From Dysgonomonas sp. PF1-14 (lineage in GTDB: Bacteria > Bacteroidota > Bacteroidia > Bacteroidales > Dysgonomonadaceae), in NCBI RefSeq assembly GCF_029892965.1, contig NZ_JARXWN010000003.1, positions 248,001-312,000 of the forward strand: a stretch of DNA of 64,000 bases. The letters run 5' to 3'. Below are positions 1-9,253 of the stretch, in pieces. The first letter of the stretch is position 1, and the number at the start of each line of letters is the position of its first letter. The notes below the pieces were generated by a model. The model saw only the letters and a program-made list of their open reading frames with translations. It searched no databases and was not told the DNA's origin. A program made the position numbers and the translations under genes.

Positions 1-1
1 C

Positions 2-346
2 AGTTTCAGGGTCAGCCGCGCTACCCTTTACAATACAATAGAATTGTTACTGGATTGCGGTTTGGTCGTAAAACATCAGTTTGGAGCAAATGTATCACAA
101 TACGAACGGGCTTACGGCAACGAGAACCACGATCATCTGATCTGTCTGAGTTGCGGTGAGGTAAAAGAGCATAAGAACGGTAATCTTTTCACGCCGGCAC
201 AGCAAAAAAAATTGCAGCGCTTCAAGATAAGCTACTACAGCATGTACATCTATGGTATATGCAATAAATGTATGCGGGCAAAGAAAGCCGAAGAAAAGAA
301 AAGTAAGATAACAGAGAATAAAAACACACGTATCAAAAAGAAATGA
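2..346 (+). CDS. Fur family metal-responsive regulator, C-terminal part (cut by window start)
   Basis: Fur-type repressors bind DNA as metal-loaded dimers to control metal uptake or peroxide defence. The visible 114 residues open inside the winged helix (ATLYNTIELLLDCGLV, the usual recognition-helix stretch). They continue into the dimerisation domain with HDHLICLSCGEV, which carries metal-binding His residues and the first CxxC. A second CxxC (CNKC) lies about 40 residues later, as expected for a structural zinc site. The C-terminal tail is very Lys-rich. The reading frame is open to the window edge, so the true start is upstream. The stop overlaps the purA start (ATGA), suggesting translational coupling. 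Whether it senses Fe, Zn or peroxide cannot be told. Confidence 0.9.
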   Translation, partial: SFRVSRATLYNTIELLLDCGLVVKHQFGANVSQYERAYGNENHDHLICLSCGEVKEHKNGNLFTPAQQKKLQRFKISYYSMYIYGICNKCMRAKKAEEKKSKITENKNTRIKKK

Positions 347-1608
347 AAGTAGACGTATTGCTTGGTTTGCAATGGGGTGATGAAGGAAAAGGTAAAATAG
401 TAGATGTACTTACACCCGAGTACGAAGTGGTTGCGCGTTTCCAGGGAGGACCTAATGCCGGACATACCCTCGAGTTCGAAGGTAAAAAGTATGTCCTTCG
501 TTCGGTGCCGTCCGGAATCTTTCAGGGCAATAAGATAAATATAATAGGCAATGGTGTTGTACTCGATCCGGCCTTGTTCAAAGGTGAGATAGAATCTTTG
601 GAAGCCTCAGGACACAATCTGACTCAGCGATTGCTGATCTCAAAAAAAGCACATCTGATCCTGCCTACACATCGTTTACTCGATGCTTGTTACGAATCGG
701 CAAAAGGGGACTCCAAAATAGGTACTACCGGAAAAGGAATAGGCCCTACTTATACCGATAAGGTGAGCCGCAACGGATTGCGCGTCGGTGACATTCTACA
801 TAATTTTGAAGTAAAGTACGATATTGCAAAGAAAAAGCATTTGCGAATACTGGAGCAATACGGATTCGATACAAAAGAACTGGAAACCATCGAGAAAGAA
901 TGGTTTGCAGGTATAGCCAAACTCAAGGAGTTTACATTTATCGACAGTGAGCATTATATCAACAATGCTGTACGAAACGATAAGAAGATACTTGCCGAAG
1001 GCGCACAGGGTACAATGCTCGATATAGACTTCGGTTCATATCCGTTTGTCACATCATCCAATACCATTAGTGCAGGTGCTTGTACAGGATTGGGAATAGC
1101 TCCACGCGAAATAGGAGAGGTGTACGGAATCTTTAAGGCATACTGTACGCGTGTAGGTAGTGGCCCTTTCCCTACTGAACTGTTTGACGAAACAGGTGAT
1201 AAATTACGCAAATTCGGATTCGAATTCGGATCGGTAACGGGCCGTCCGCGGCGTTGCGGCTGGATAGATCTCGTTGCTTTACGTTATGCAATAATGGTAA
1301 ACGGAGTTACTCAGTTGATAATGATGAAAAGCGATGTGCTCGACACATTCGAGACTATCAGAGCTTGTGTAGCATACGAGATCGACGGACAAAAGACTAC
1401 CGATTTTCCTTTCGAGGCAGATGAAAACATTAAGCCCATATATATAGACATGAAGGGCTGGCAGACAGATATGACAACGATGCGCAGGGAAGACGAATTC
1501 CCTGAAGAATTTAAGGGATATGTCTCCTTCCTCGAAAAAGAGCTGGGAGTTCCTATCAGTATCGTATCCATAGGGCCTGACAGAGATCAGACGATTGTAA
1601 GGAAATAA
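343..1608 (+). CDS. purA: Adenylosuccinate synthetase
   Basis: Catalyses GTP-dependent joining of IMP and aspartate, the first committed step from IMP to AMP; cytoplasmic. The N-terminus carries the diagnostic WGDEGKGK P-loop (residues 11-18, catalytic Asp13) and GGPNAGH with the catalytic His41. GTGKGIGPTY, and RPRRCGWID further on, are also family signatures. At 421 residues it is full length. The start overlaps the Fur stop by 4 nt. A strong hairpin terminator follows at 1627-1659, so fur-purA forms a unit that ends here. purB, the next enzyme of the branch, lies 6 kb downstream in this window. Confidence 0.98.
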   Translation: MKVDVLLGLQWGDEGKGKIVDVLTPEYEVVARFQGGPNAGHTLEFEGKKYVLRSVPSGIFQGNKINIIGNGVVLDPALFKGEIESLEASGHNLTQRLLISKKAHLILPTHRLLDACYESAKGDSKIGTTGKGIGPTYTDKVSRNGLRVGDILHNFEVKYDIAKKKHLRILEQYGFDTKELETIEKEWFAGIAKLKEFTFIDSEHYINNAVRNDKKILAEGAQGTMLDIDFGSYPFVTSSNTISAGACTGLGIAPREIGEVYGIFKAYCTRVGSGPFPTELFDETGDKLRKFGFEFGSVTGRPRRCGWIDLVALRYAIMVNGVTQLIMMKSDVLDTFETIRACVAYEIDGQKTTDFPFEADENIKPIYIDMKGWQTDMTTMRREDEFPEEFKGYVSFLEKELGVPISIVSIGPDRDQTIVRK

Positions 1609-1626
1609 CAATTTTTGGGAATATAG

Positions 1627-1659
1627 AATGTGCCAATTAACAAAATCGGCACATTTTTT
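1627..1659 (+). terminator. Intrinsic terminator of purA
   Basis: An 8-bp stem AATGTGCC/GGCACATT with a 13-nt loop is followed by a run of T. It lies 19 nt after the purA stop. Confidence 0.85.
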
Positions 1660-1708
1660 GTTATTTATCTGTTAGATATAATAGGAATAACCCTTTAATA
1701 CAAAAGAT

Positions 1709-2395
1709 ATGTTTATAGGTTGGATTTTACTGATTGTTATCGGAGTAGTGGGGATGATCGTTTCACAAACTCTGCAAAGCAAATTTAAAAAATATTCGCA
1801 GATTCCACTCGATAGTGGTATGACTGGACGCGATGTAGCTGAAAAAATGTTGCACGATAATGGTATTTACGATGTGCAGGTGACTTCCACACAGGGAATG
1901 CTTACAGACCATTATAATCCGTCAAACAAAACAGTGAATCTTAGCGAAGGCGTTTATGCCAGCAATAGTGTGGCTGCTGCTGCCGTTGCTGCCCACGAGT
2001 GCGGACACGCTGTACAGCATGCTTATGCTTACGGGCCGTTGAAGATGCGTTCGGCTCTGGTTCCGGTAGTAAGTTTTGCATCCAAATGGGTGATGTGGGT
2101 GCTTATGGCTGGTATTGTCATGATTAATAGCTTTCCGTCTCTTATATGGATTGGTATCGGGCTGTTTGCACTGACTACGATCTTTAGCTTTATAACCCTT
2201 CCTGTAGAGATAAATGCCAGTCAGAGGGCTTTAGCATGGTTGGATACAGCAGGTATAACAAATGTCAACAACCACGATAAAGCAAAAGATGCTCTCAAAT
2301 GGGCTGCATATACCTATGTGGTAGCTGCAATCAGCTCACTGGTGACACTGATCTACTATATAATGATCGCTCTTAGCGGCAGACGTAATAACTAA
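1709..2395 (+). CDS. Membrane zinc metallopeptidase, YugP-like (Zn_peptidase_2)
   Basis: A 228-residue membrane protein with an N-terminal hydrophobic helix (about residues 2-20), a soluble part holding the zinc motif HECGH (residues 96-100), and at least two further hydrophobic stretches (about 120-165 and 200-220). The repeated Ala run before HECGH and the length match the YugP/Zn_peptidase_2 family. Its substrates are not established; it is presumed to cleave membrane or membrane-proximal proteins. It stands alone between two terminators, so it is probably monocistronic. Confidence 0.85.
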   Translation: MFIGWILLIVIGVVGMIVSQTLQSKFKKYSQIPLDSGMTGRDVAEKMLHDNGIYDVQVTSTQGMLTDHYNPSNKTVNLSEGVYASNSVAAAAVAAHECGHAVQHAYAYGPLKMRSALVPVVSFASKWVMWVLMAGIVMINSFPSLIWIGIGLFALTTIFSFITLPVEINASQRALAWLDTAGITNVNNHDKAKDALKWAAYTYVVAAISSLVTLIYYIMIALSGRRNN

Positions 2396-2416
2396 AAAAT
2401 AAAGGAATAAATAAAA

Positions 2417-2444
2417 GGGTAGCTTCTTATGGGCTGCTCTTTTT
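2417..2444 (+). terminator. Intrinsic terminator after the Zn-peptidase
   Basis: Stem GGGTAGC/GCTGCTC (seven pairs, two of them wobble) followed directly by TTTTT. Confidence 0.7.
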
Positions 2445-2467
2445 CATTCCGGATAATCAGGATTGCT

Positions 2468-2475
2468 TATCTTTG
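2468..2475 (+). promoter_or_regulatory. Bacteroidetes -7 box for the metallophosphoesterase pair
   Basis: TATCTTTG matches the Bacteroidetes TAnnTTTG -7 consensus and lies 36 nt before the ATG at 2512, just after a terminator. No clear -33 TTTG was seen at the proper distance. Confidence 0.55.
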
Positions 2476-2511
2476 TATCTTCCGAAATACGGTATGTTTG
2501 AAAAAATCTGA

Positions 2512-3648
2512 ATGAAACCGATAATGATTATAATCGTCTTTATACTTTACTTACTAGTAAACTTTTATGTATTCCATCATGTATGGATAGCCATGCCACC
2601 TACTACAATCGGGCGTGTGAGCCTGATTGCTTTTGCCGTTATTGCGGTTTCCTCTTTCTTTATCTCTTTTATTGCCGGCGATGTTATGCCTGTGTGGCTT
2701 ACATCTGTACTTTATAAGATCGGTACGGCATGGTTTTTTATCCTGCTGTATTTCTTTATTATAATGGCAGTAAAAGACTTGTTCGGACTTAGCAACCGCC
2801 TGCTGCACTTTATGCCGAGCGATGCCATTACCCGTTATACTAAAGACAACTGGGTAGGCTTAGGGCTTATGGTCGGCTTCGTTGCATTAGTCATGGTATG
2901 CGGTTATCTCAAATATCGCTGGAAGGTAAGAGTGGAAGTTCCTATCAGAATAGAGAAAACGATTGGTGATTCGACCAATATTAAACCTCTTCGCATCGTT
3001 GCCATCAGCGACCTGCATCTGGGTTACGGTATAGGAAAGAAAGAGTTTGAGGGATGGATTGACCTGATAAATGCAGAGCACCCCGATATTGTACTCATTG
3101 CAGGCGATATTATCGACAATAGCGTACATCCGCTGAACGAAGGAAACTTCGCCGAAAGCTTTCATAAAATAAAAGCTCCGATGGGTATATATGCCTGTCC
3201 GGGTAATCATGAATACATAAGCGGATTGAAGGAAAGTCTGAACTTTATTGAAAAAACAGGCGTACATTTGTTGCGTGATTCGGTGGTAGAGGTTGATAGC
3301 TGTATCTATGTAGTGGGCAGAGACGATAAATCGAATCCGAACCGCAAACCGCTGAAAGAGCTTGTCGCAGGTCTGGACAACTCTAAGCCTGTTATCCTGC
3401 TCGACCATCAGCCTTTCGGGCTGGAAGAAGCAGAAGAAAATAGTATCGACTTACAAATCTCGGGGCATACCCACAAAGGGCAGGTCTGGCCTATATCTCT
3501 GATTACAGGGTGGATGTATGAAAAAGATCATGGTTTTATCAAAAAAGGAAATACAAACATATATGTGAGTTCGGGCATTGGTATCTGGGGCGGGAAATTC
3601 CGTATCGGTACACAGTCGGAATATGTTGTAATAGACGTGAATAAATAA
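2512..3648 (+). CDS. Membrane-anchored metallophosphoesterase (first of a pair)
   Basis: Calcineurin-like phosphoesterase of 378 residues. The N-terminal ~130 residues are mostly hydrophobic and contain several membrane segments. The catalytic domain begins near residue 163 with SDLHLG and continues with GDIID, GNHEY (about residue 231), the LLDHQP region and SGHTHKGQ (about residue 317), so all metal-binding motifs are present. Such proteins hydrolyse phosphomono- or diesters, and the YkuE/LpxH-like members act at the membrane. The substrate here is unknown. The stop codon directly abuts the ATG of a second, related gene. Confidence 0.88.
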   Translation: MKPIMIIIVFILYLLVNFYVFHHVWIAMPPTTIGRVSLIAFAVIAVSSFFISFIAGDVMPVWLTSVLYKIGTAWFFILLYFFIIMAVKDLFGLSNRLLHFMPSDAITRYTKDNWVGLGLMVGFVALVMVCGYLKYRWKVRVEVPIRIEKTIGDSTNIKPLRIVAISDLHLGYGIGKKEFEGWIDLINAEHPDIVLIAGDIIDNSVHPLNEGNFAESFHKIKAPMGIYACPGNHEYISGLKESLNFIEKTGVHLLRDSVVEVDSCIYVVGRDDKSNPNRKPLKELVAGLDNSKPVILLDHQPFGLEEAEENSIDLQISGHTHKGQVWPISLITGWMYEKDHGFIKKGNTNIYVSSGIGIWGGKFRIGTQSEYVVIDVNK

Positions 3649-4854
3649 ATGAGAGTCTTCTTAAATGCCATCATCATTCAGGTACTGCTCAGCCTTTATA
3701 TATACTGGCGAGGATGGCAGGCATTGCCCGATAAGAAGCTTATAAAGATTCCCTATTCTGCTATTTTTATTATCGAATTGGCTATTTATTTCGTCGGATT
3801 CTTCACATCCAGCTCGGGACTTCTCGGATTCGAAGCCTTGCACGATCTGGCATGGGTAGGAACTACATGGATGATTTTTGCCATATATATGACTGTCCTG
3901 TTACTGATCTACGATCTGGTAAGGTATATAGATAAAAAGAAAAAAATATTGCCGAAATCACTCGATCTGCAAACCCGTAAGCCTAAGCTGATCTATTTTT
4001 GCTCAGCCTTGTTGCTGGTCATCGGAGTAATGTCTTATGGCAGTTATCGTTTCTACAATCCGGTAGTTACCGAAATGAATCTGACTGTAAATAAAGATGC
4101 CTCCAGTTTGAAAAATCTGCGGATAGTTGTTGCTACCGATATACATGCCGGATACCTGATTGATAAGAATATGATATCAATGTATGTGGATAAGATCATG
4201 GAACAGAAACCTGATATTATCCTGTTGGTTGGCGATATCATCGACTACGATGTCCGGTCGTTGTACGAGCAACGTATGGAGACGGAGTTTCTGCGGCTGA
4301 AAGCGCCTTATGGTGTTTATGCTTCTACGGGAAATCACGAATATATACAACTGGATGAAGCGAAAGACGAAAAAATATTGTGGCTTAGTCAGAAGGCAGG
4401 GTTTACAGTACTTCGTGATACGACTGTTCTGGTCGCTAATTCCTTTTATCTGGTAGGGCGTGAAGACGATAAGTGTCTGACACGAAAGTCGTTGGCTGAA
4501 ATCATGCGGGATGTGGATAAAGATAAGCCTGTGATCGTGATGAATCACGAACCGCATCGACTGAATGAAGAATCGGAAGCGGGTGCAGACATTGCCGTTT
4601 ATGGGCATACCCACTACGGACAATTTTTCCCTAACAATACAATTATGGCTATTGGTTCGACTATTTACAATACTGGCATTATCCCTGAAGATAAGAAGTT
4701 GAGATTTATGTACGAACTTCCATTCGGGTATAAGAAAAAAGATAACACACACATCTATGTATCTTCGGGTTTAGGACTCGCAGGTCCGCAATTTCGTATA
4801 GGTACAATTTCTGAAATTGTCGTTTTAAATGTTACCTTTACCCAGTCAAACTGA
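3649..4854 (+). CDS. Membrane-anchored metallophosphoesterase (second of a pair)
   Basis: 401 residues with the same plan as the gene before it: a hydrophobic N-terminal part (several segments to about residue 140), then TDIHAGY, GDIIDYD, GNHEY, MNHEPH and YGHTHYGQ. It starts at the nucleotide after the upstream stop, so the two are co-transcribed and probably arose by tandem duplication followed by strong divergence. The second protein has an insertion in the last third (around GIIPEDKK). The motifs suggest both are active; the substrates cannot be read from the sequence. Confidence 0.87.
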   Translation: MRVFLNAIIIQVLLSLYIYWRGWQALPDKKLIKIPYSAIFIIELAIYFVGFFTSSSGLLGFEALHDLAWVGTTWMIFAIYMTVLLLIYDLVRYIDKKKKILPKSLDLQTRKPKLIYFCSALLLVIGVMSYGSYRFYNPVVTEMNLTVNKDASSLKNLRIVVATDIHAGYLIDKNMISMYVDKIMEQKPDIILLVGDIIDYDVRSLYEQRMETEFLRLKAPYGVYASTGNHEYIQLDEAKDEKILWLSQKAGFTVLRDTTVLVANSFYLVGREDDKCLTRKSLAEIMRDVDKDKPVIVMNHEPHRLNEESEAGADIAVYGHTHYGQFFPNNTIMAIGSTIYNTGIIPEDKKLRFMYELPFGYKKKDNTHIYVSSGLGLAGPQFRIGTISEIVVLNVTFTQSN

Positions 4855-4890
4855 TTGTAAGTAATAAAAAAGATCTGAGATATCTTAGCT

Positions 4891-6549
4891 ATGCTAAAAT
4901 CGTTATATATAAAGAACTATGCGCTGATAGACAGCCTCGAAATTGATTTTGAGCCGGGTTTTTCCGTTATAACGGGTGAAACCGGAGCGGGGAAATCCAT
5001 TATTCTGGGTGCTTTGTCGCTTATACTCGGGCAGCGTGCCGATATAAAAGCCATCAAGCAGGGCGAAAATAAATGTGTGATAGAAGGTACTTTCGATGTG
5101 TCGGCTTATGATCTGAAAGCTTTCTGTGAAGAGAAAGGCATAGAATATGATCCTCATAGCTATATTCTACGCAGGGAAATACTATCGACCGGAAAATCGC
5201 GTGCTTTTATCAACGATTCGCCGGCAGGACTTAACGATCTGAAAGAACTGGGCAGCCAATTGATAGATATACATTCGCAGCATCAGAATCTGTTGCTGAG
5301 TGACAGCCGTTTCCAGATGCAGGTAATTGATGCGCTGGCAGGTAATAAAGAACTGCTGAAAGAATATCAACACGCCTTTAATCAATACAAAGAAGCAGAG
5401 AAGGAATTGGAAGAGCTTCGTGAACTTGTGAAAAAGAGCAAGGAAGAAGAAGATTATTTGCGCTTTCAATTCGAGGCTTTACACGATGCCGCTTTGCAGG
5501 AAAACGAGCAGGAAGAACTGGAAGGCGAACAGGAATTGCTTAATCATGCCGAAGATATAAAGTCCTCGCTACACAGGATTCATGCTCTACTGTCGGATGA
5601 TGAAAGAGGAGTTGTGTCAGAACTGAAAGAGAGCCTGAATACAGCGCAATCTCTGATCAGGGTATATGCCAAAGCCGAAGAAGTAGCTCAACGCATCGAA
5701 ACGGCATATATAGACATGAAAGACCTGACTGCCGAAATGGACAGAATGGCAAATGATGTGGAATTTAGCCCCGAGCGTCTCGAATTTATCCAGTTACGTC
5801 TCGATACGATCTATTCCTTACAGAAAAAGCACCATGTGTCTACTGTCAGTGAATTGTTGAGCTTATATAAAGAAATAGAACAGAAATTAGAGAATATAGA
5901 TTCATCCGATCAGCAGGTTGAAGCCCTCGAAAAAGCCGTTAGCGAGAAGCACGACAAACTGTTGTCATTGGCCAAGAAGTTAAGTGACAGCCGTAAGTCG
6001 ATAATTCCCGACTTTGAAAAAGGACTTGTCGAAAGGGTTGCATATCTGGGTATGCCGAATATACGTTTCAAGGCGGAACTTACATCGAAAGCAGAACCGA
6101 ATATATACGGTATTGATGATTTGTTATTCTTGTTTTCAGCCAATAAGAATGTCCCTTTGCAGCCGGTGGCTGATATCGCTTCCGGCGGAGAGATTTCGCG
6201 CCTGATGCTTTGCCTCAAGTCTATGATCGCAGGAGCTACTGCACTGCCTTCGATCATCTTCGATGAGATAGACACCGGAGTTTCGGGAGAGATCGCCGAT
6301 AAGATGGGGCAGATAATGCTCGATTTCGGGAAGGAGATGCAGGTAATAGCCATTACCCATTTGCCGCAGATAGCCGCAAAAGGCAGGACGCAATATAAAG
6401 TATATAAGTCGGATAGCGAAACAGCTACAACGACTCATCTCGACCGCTTGTCGGATGCTGAGCGTCTCGATGAGATAGCGCGTATGTTGAGCGGATCCAC
6501 AGTGACTGATGCTGCCATACAGAATGCAAAAGTGATGTTGGGATTCTAA
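4891..6549 (+). CDS. recN: DNA repair protein RecN
   Basis: SMC-like ATPase that holds broken DNA ends during recombinational repair. Walker A GETGAGKS is at residues 29-36. The long Glu/Lys-rich middle (about residues 155-380) is the coiled-coil arm. The C-terminal half has the ABC signature [10 protein letters not shown] and Walker [13 protein letters not shown], followed by ITHLPQIA. The length of 552 is normal. It lies 36 nt after the metallophosphoesterases and may be read through from them. Confidence 0.97.
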   Translation: MLKSLYIKNYALIDSLEIDFEPGFSVITGETGAGKSIILGALSLILGQRADIKAIKQGENKCVIEGTFDVSAYDLKAFCEEKGIEYDPHSYILRREILSTGKSRAFINDSPAGLNDLKELGSQLIDIHSQHQNLLLSDSRFQMQVIDALAGNKELLKEYQHAFNQYKEAEKELEELRELVKKSKEEEDYLRFQFEALHDAALQENEQEELEGEQELLNHAEDIKSSLHRIHALLSDDERGVVSELKESLNTAQSLIRVYAKAEEVAQRIETAYIDMKDLTAEMDRMANDVEFSPERLEFIQLRLDTIYSLQKKHHVSTVSELLSLYKEIEQKLENIDSSDQQVEALEKAVSEKHDKLLSLAKKLSDSRKSIIPDFEKGLVERVAYLGMPNIRFKAELTSKAEPNIYGIDDLLFLFSANKNVPLQPVADIASGGEISRLMLCLKSMIAGATALPSIIFDEIDTGVSGEIADKMGQIMLDFGKEMQVIAITHLPQIAAKGRTQYKVYKSDSETATTTHLDRLSDAERLDEIARMLSGSTVTDAAIQNAKVMLGF

Positions 6550-6589
6550 TAATTGTACATCATTCATAGTTAATAATTCATCATTCATA

Positions 6590-7708
6590 ATGATTCCTTT
6601 CCTAGATCTGAAACGAGAAAATGAACGCCATGCTTCCGAAATAAAGCAGGCTGTTCTGCGTGTTGTCGATTCGGGATGGTATATTCTGGGAGAAGAGAAG
6701 AAACGCTTTGAGGCTGACTTTGCCGCCTATTGCGGAGCAGGGCATTGTATCGGCGTAGGTAACGGGCTCGATGCCCTTCGGCTGATACTGATGGCATATA
6801 TGGAATTGGGAGTAATGCAGGAAGGCGATGAAGTTATTATTCCTGCAAATACGTTTATTGCTACTGCACTGGCTGTGTCGCAGAGCGGATTGAAGCCTGT
6901 TCCTGCCGATTGCGACATTCAGACTTTTAATATTGATCCCATATCGGTAGAAAAGCAGATTACACCAAAAACGAAAGCTATTATTGCCGTACATCTATAC
7001 GGGCAGGTAGCTGCTATGAATGAATTAAAACAGATTGCCAGTAAATACAGCCTTAAACTGATAGAAGATGCCGCTCAGGCACATGGTGCAGTTTATGATA
7101 ATAAGAAAGCCGGAGCGTTAGGCGATGCTGCCGCATTCAGTTTCTACCCGATAAAGAATCTGGGAAGCTTGGGTGATGCAGGAGCCGTAACTACTGACGA
7201 TAATGCTTTGGCAGAGGTAGTCCGGAGTTTATCCAATTATGGCTCTACCCAAAAATATAAGCATAAATATAAAGGATTGAACTCGCGTCTTGACGAAATG
7301 CAGGCAGCAGTTTTGTCAGTAAGACTAAAATATCTGGAAGATGATAATACCCGTCGCCGTAAGATAGCCCGTTTTTATCTGGACAATATTAAGAATGATT
7401 CACTGATACTGCCCGAAATAGTTGATTGGGATAGCCATGTTTTTCATCTGTTTGTAATACGTAGCAGCGCGCGCGAAATATTATGCTCCTATTTGCTTGA
7501 AAATGGTATTCACACACAGATACATTATCCTGTTGCTGTACACAAACAGCAAGCTTATGCCGAGCTGAATCACCATAGTTTGCCTGTTGCAGGGCAGCTG
7601 CAAAATGAAGTGTTGAGCATACCCTTATATCCGTCACTGACGGAGGGTGAACAACAGCAGATTGTGCAAGTTTTGAACGGATGGGCAAATAACACTAAAA
7701 AACACTAA
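6590..7708 (+). CDS. DegT/DnrJ/EryC1/StrS-family sugar aminotransferase
   Basis: PLP-dependent transaminase of nucleotide-linked keto-sugars (372 residues). The substrate-binding GNGLDALRL, the EDAAQAHGA motif holding the PLP-contacting Asp, and the Schiff-base lysine in [15 protein letters not shown] (Lys189) are all present. The sequence most resembles the QdtB/FdtB group that aminates dTDP-3-keto-6-deoxyhexoses, but that assignment is inference. It is isolated from other sugar genes, between recN and purB. The preceding 40 nt contain an AT-rich ATTCAT-type repeat. Confidence 0.9.
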   Translation: MIPFLDLKRENERHASEIKQAVLRVVDSGWYILGEEKKRFEADFAAYCGAGHCIGVGNGLDALRLILMAYMELGVMQEGDEVIIPANTFIATALAVSQSGLKPVPADCDIQTFNIDPISVEKQITPKTKAIIAVHLYGQVAAMNELKQIASKYSLKLIEDAAQAHGAVYDNKKAGALGDAAAFSFYPIKNLGSLGDAGAVTTDDNALAEVVRSLSNYGSTQKYKHKYKGLNSRLDEMQAAVLSVRLKYLEDDNTRRRKIARFYLDNIKNDSLILPEIVDWDSHVFHLFVIRSSAREILCSYLLENGIHTQIHYPVAVHKQQAYAELNHHSLPVAGQLQNEVLSIPLYPSLTEGEQQQIVQVLNGWANNTKKH

Positions 7709-7759
7709 AAAAAAGATATTTTACGGCTCTGAAAAACACTTCTGATATGATATTTGTTA

Positions 7760-7767
7760 TATCTTTG
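7760..7767 (+). promoter_or_regulatory. Probable purB -7 box
   Basis: TATCTTTG fits the TAnnTTTG consensus and leaves a leader of about 70 nt before the purB ATG. No consensus -33 box was recognised. Confidence 0.5.
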
Positions 7768-7840
7768 TATTACAAATGAGTAAATAGTGATATCGAAAGT
7801 AAATTTGAATTATTAAAAACACAAAATCTCTTGCATTATA

Positions 7841-9184
7841 ATGACACTGACACCCTTAACATCCATTTCGCCGATAGATGGACGTTATCGAAATAAAACT
7901 GAAAAGCTAGCCTGTTATTTTTCCGAATATGCGCTCATAAAATATCGCGTATTAGTTGAGATAGAATACTTCATTGCTTTGTGCGAATTGCCATTGCCTC
8001 AGTTACAAGATATAGATAGAGCCGTTTTTGCAGATCTGAGAAAGATCGTTAGCAGCTTTTCGGAGCAGGATGCTCTACAGATAAAGGATACGGAGAAAGT
8101 AACAAACCATGATGTAAAAGCCGTAGAATATTTTATTAAAGAGAAGTTTGACGAGCTGGGATTACAACAATATAAGGAATTTATTCATTTCGGACTTACA
8201 TCACAGGATATAAACAATACATCTATTCCGCTCTCATTGAAGGATGCGCTGAACGATATATATTATCCGATGGTGGAAGAACTGGTAGCTAAACTGAAAA
8301 GCCAGGCCGAAGAATGGAAGGATATAGCTATGTTGGCAAAGACACATGGTCAGCCTGCATCGCCTACCCGTCTCGGAAAAGAGATTATGGTATTTGCCAG
8401 CCGTCTCGAAGGGCAGTTGCAACTGTTGAAATCAGTTCCATTGTCAGCAAAGTTCGGAGGAGCAACAGGAAATTATAATGCACACCAGATAGCCTATCCT
8501 GAATATGACTGGAAGGCTTTTGGAAACAAGTTTGTGTCGGAAAAACTCGGTCTGGTAAGAGAGGAATGGACTACCCAGATATCCAATTATGATAATCTGG
8601 CTGCAATATTTGACGCACTTAAACGTATAGATACTATAATGATCGATATGAACAGGGATTTCTGGCAATACATATCGATGGAATATTTTAAACAAAAAAT
8701 AAAGGAAGGAGAAATAGGGTCGTCGGCGATGCCGCATAAGGTGAACCCTATCGATTTTGAAAATGCAGAAGGAAATCTGGGAATAGCAAACGCCATACTG
8801 GAGCATCTGGCATCGAAACTGCCGGTGTCGCGTTTGCAAAGAGACCTGACGGACTCTACCGTCTTACGTAATATAGGAGTACCTGTAGGACATATCGTGA
8901 TAGCAATACAGAGTACATTAAAAGGACTGGACAAATTATTATTAAATCATGACGCATTATTTAACGATTTGGAAAACTGCTGGGCAGTGGTAGCTGAAGG
9001 TATTCAGACTATTCTACGCCGCGAAGGTTACCCAAAACCTTATGAAGCGTTAAAGGCACTTACCCGCACCAACAATAGTATAACCGCAGAATCGATTGCA
9101 GATTTTATTGAGGGGTTGGACGTAAGTGAAACCGTGAAAAATGAATTGAAAAAGATTACACCTCATTCTTATACAGGTGTATAA
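7841..9184 (+). CDS. purB: Adenylosuccinate lyase
   Basis: Cleaves fumarate from SAICAR and from adenylosuccinate, serving both IMP synthesis and the AMP branch. The superfamily signature GSSAMPHKVNPIDFEN is present, with THGQPASPT and the HFGLTSQDINNT substrate-binding segment. The length (447) matches the E. coli-type enzyme of about 455 residues. It has its own promoter-like box at 7760-7767 and is followed 69 nt later by the pseudouridine synthase. Confidence 0.98.
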   Translation: MTLTPLTSISPIDGRYRNKTEKLACYFSEYALIKYRVLVEIEYFIALCELPLPQLQDIDRAVFADLRKIVSSFSEQDALQIKDTEKVTNHDVKAVEYFIKEKFDELGLQQYKEFIHFGLTSQDINNTSIPLSLKDALNDIYYPMVEELVAKLKSQAEEWKDIAMLAKTHGQPASPTRLGKEIMVFASRLEGQLQLLKSVPLSAKFGGATGNYNAHQIAYPEYDWKAFGNKFVSEKLGLVREEWTTQISNYDNLAAIFDALKRIDTIMIDMNRDFWQYISMEYFKQKIKEGEIGSSAMPHKVNPIDFENAEGNLGIANAILEHLASKLPVSRLQRDLTDSTVLRNIGVPVGHIVIAIQSTLKGLDKLLLNHDALFNDLENCWAVVAEGIQTILRREGYPKPYEALKALTRTNNSITAESIADFIEGLDVSETVKNELKKITPHSYTGV

Positions 9185-9253
9185 ATTAAAAACATTAACC
9201 GTGAGGTTATTAAAACAAGCAAGTGTATATTTTACTTTTAAAACGAAACAAAA

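Noticed and set aside
6550-6589. ATTCAT-type repeat between recN and the aminotransferase as a regulatory element
   Set aside because: It is a simple AT-rich tandem sequence, similar to one near 54280; no palindrome or consensus box supports a function.
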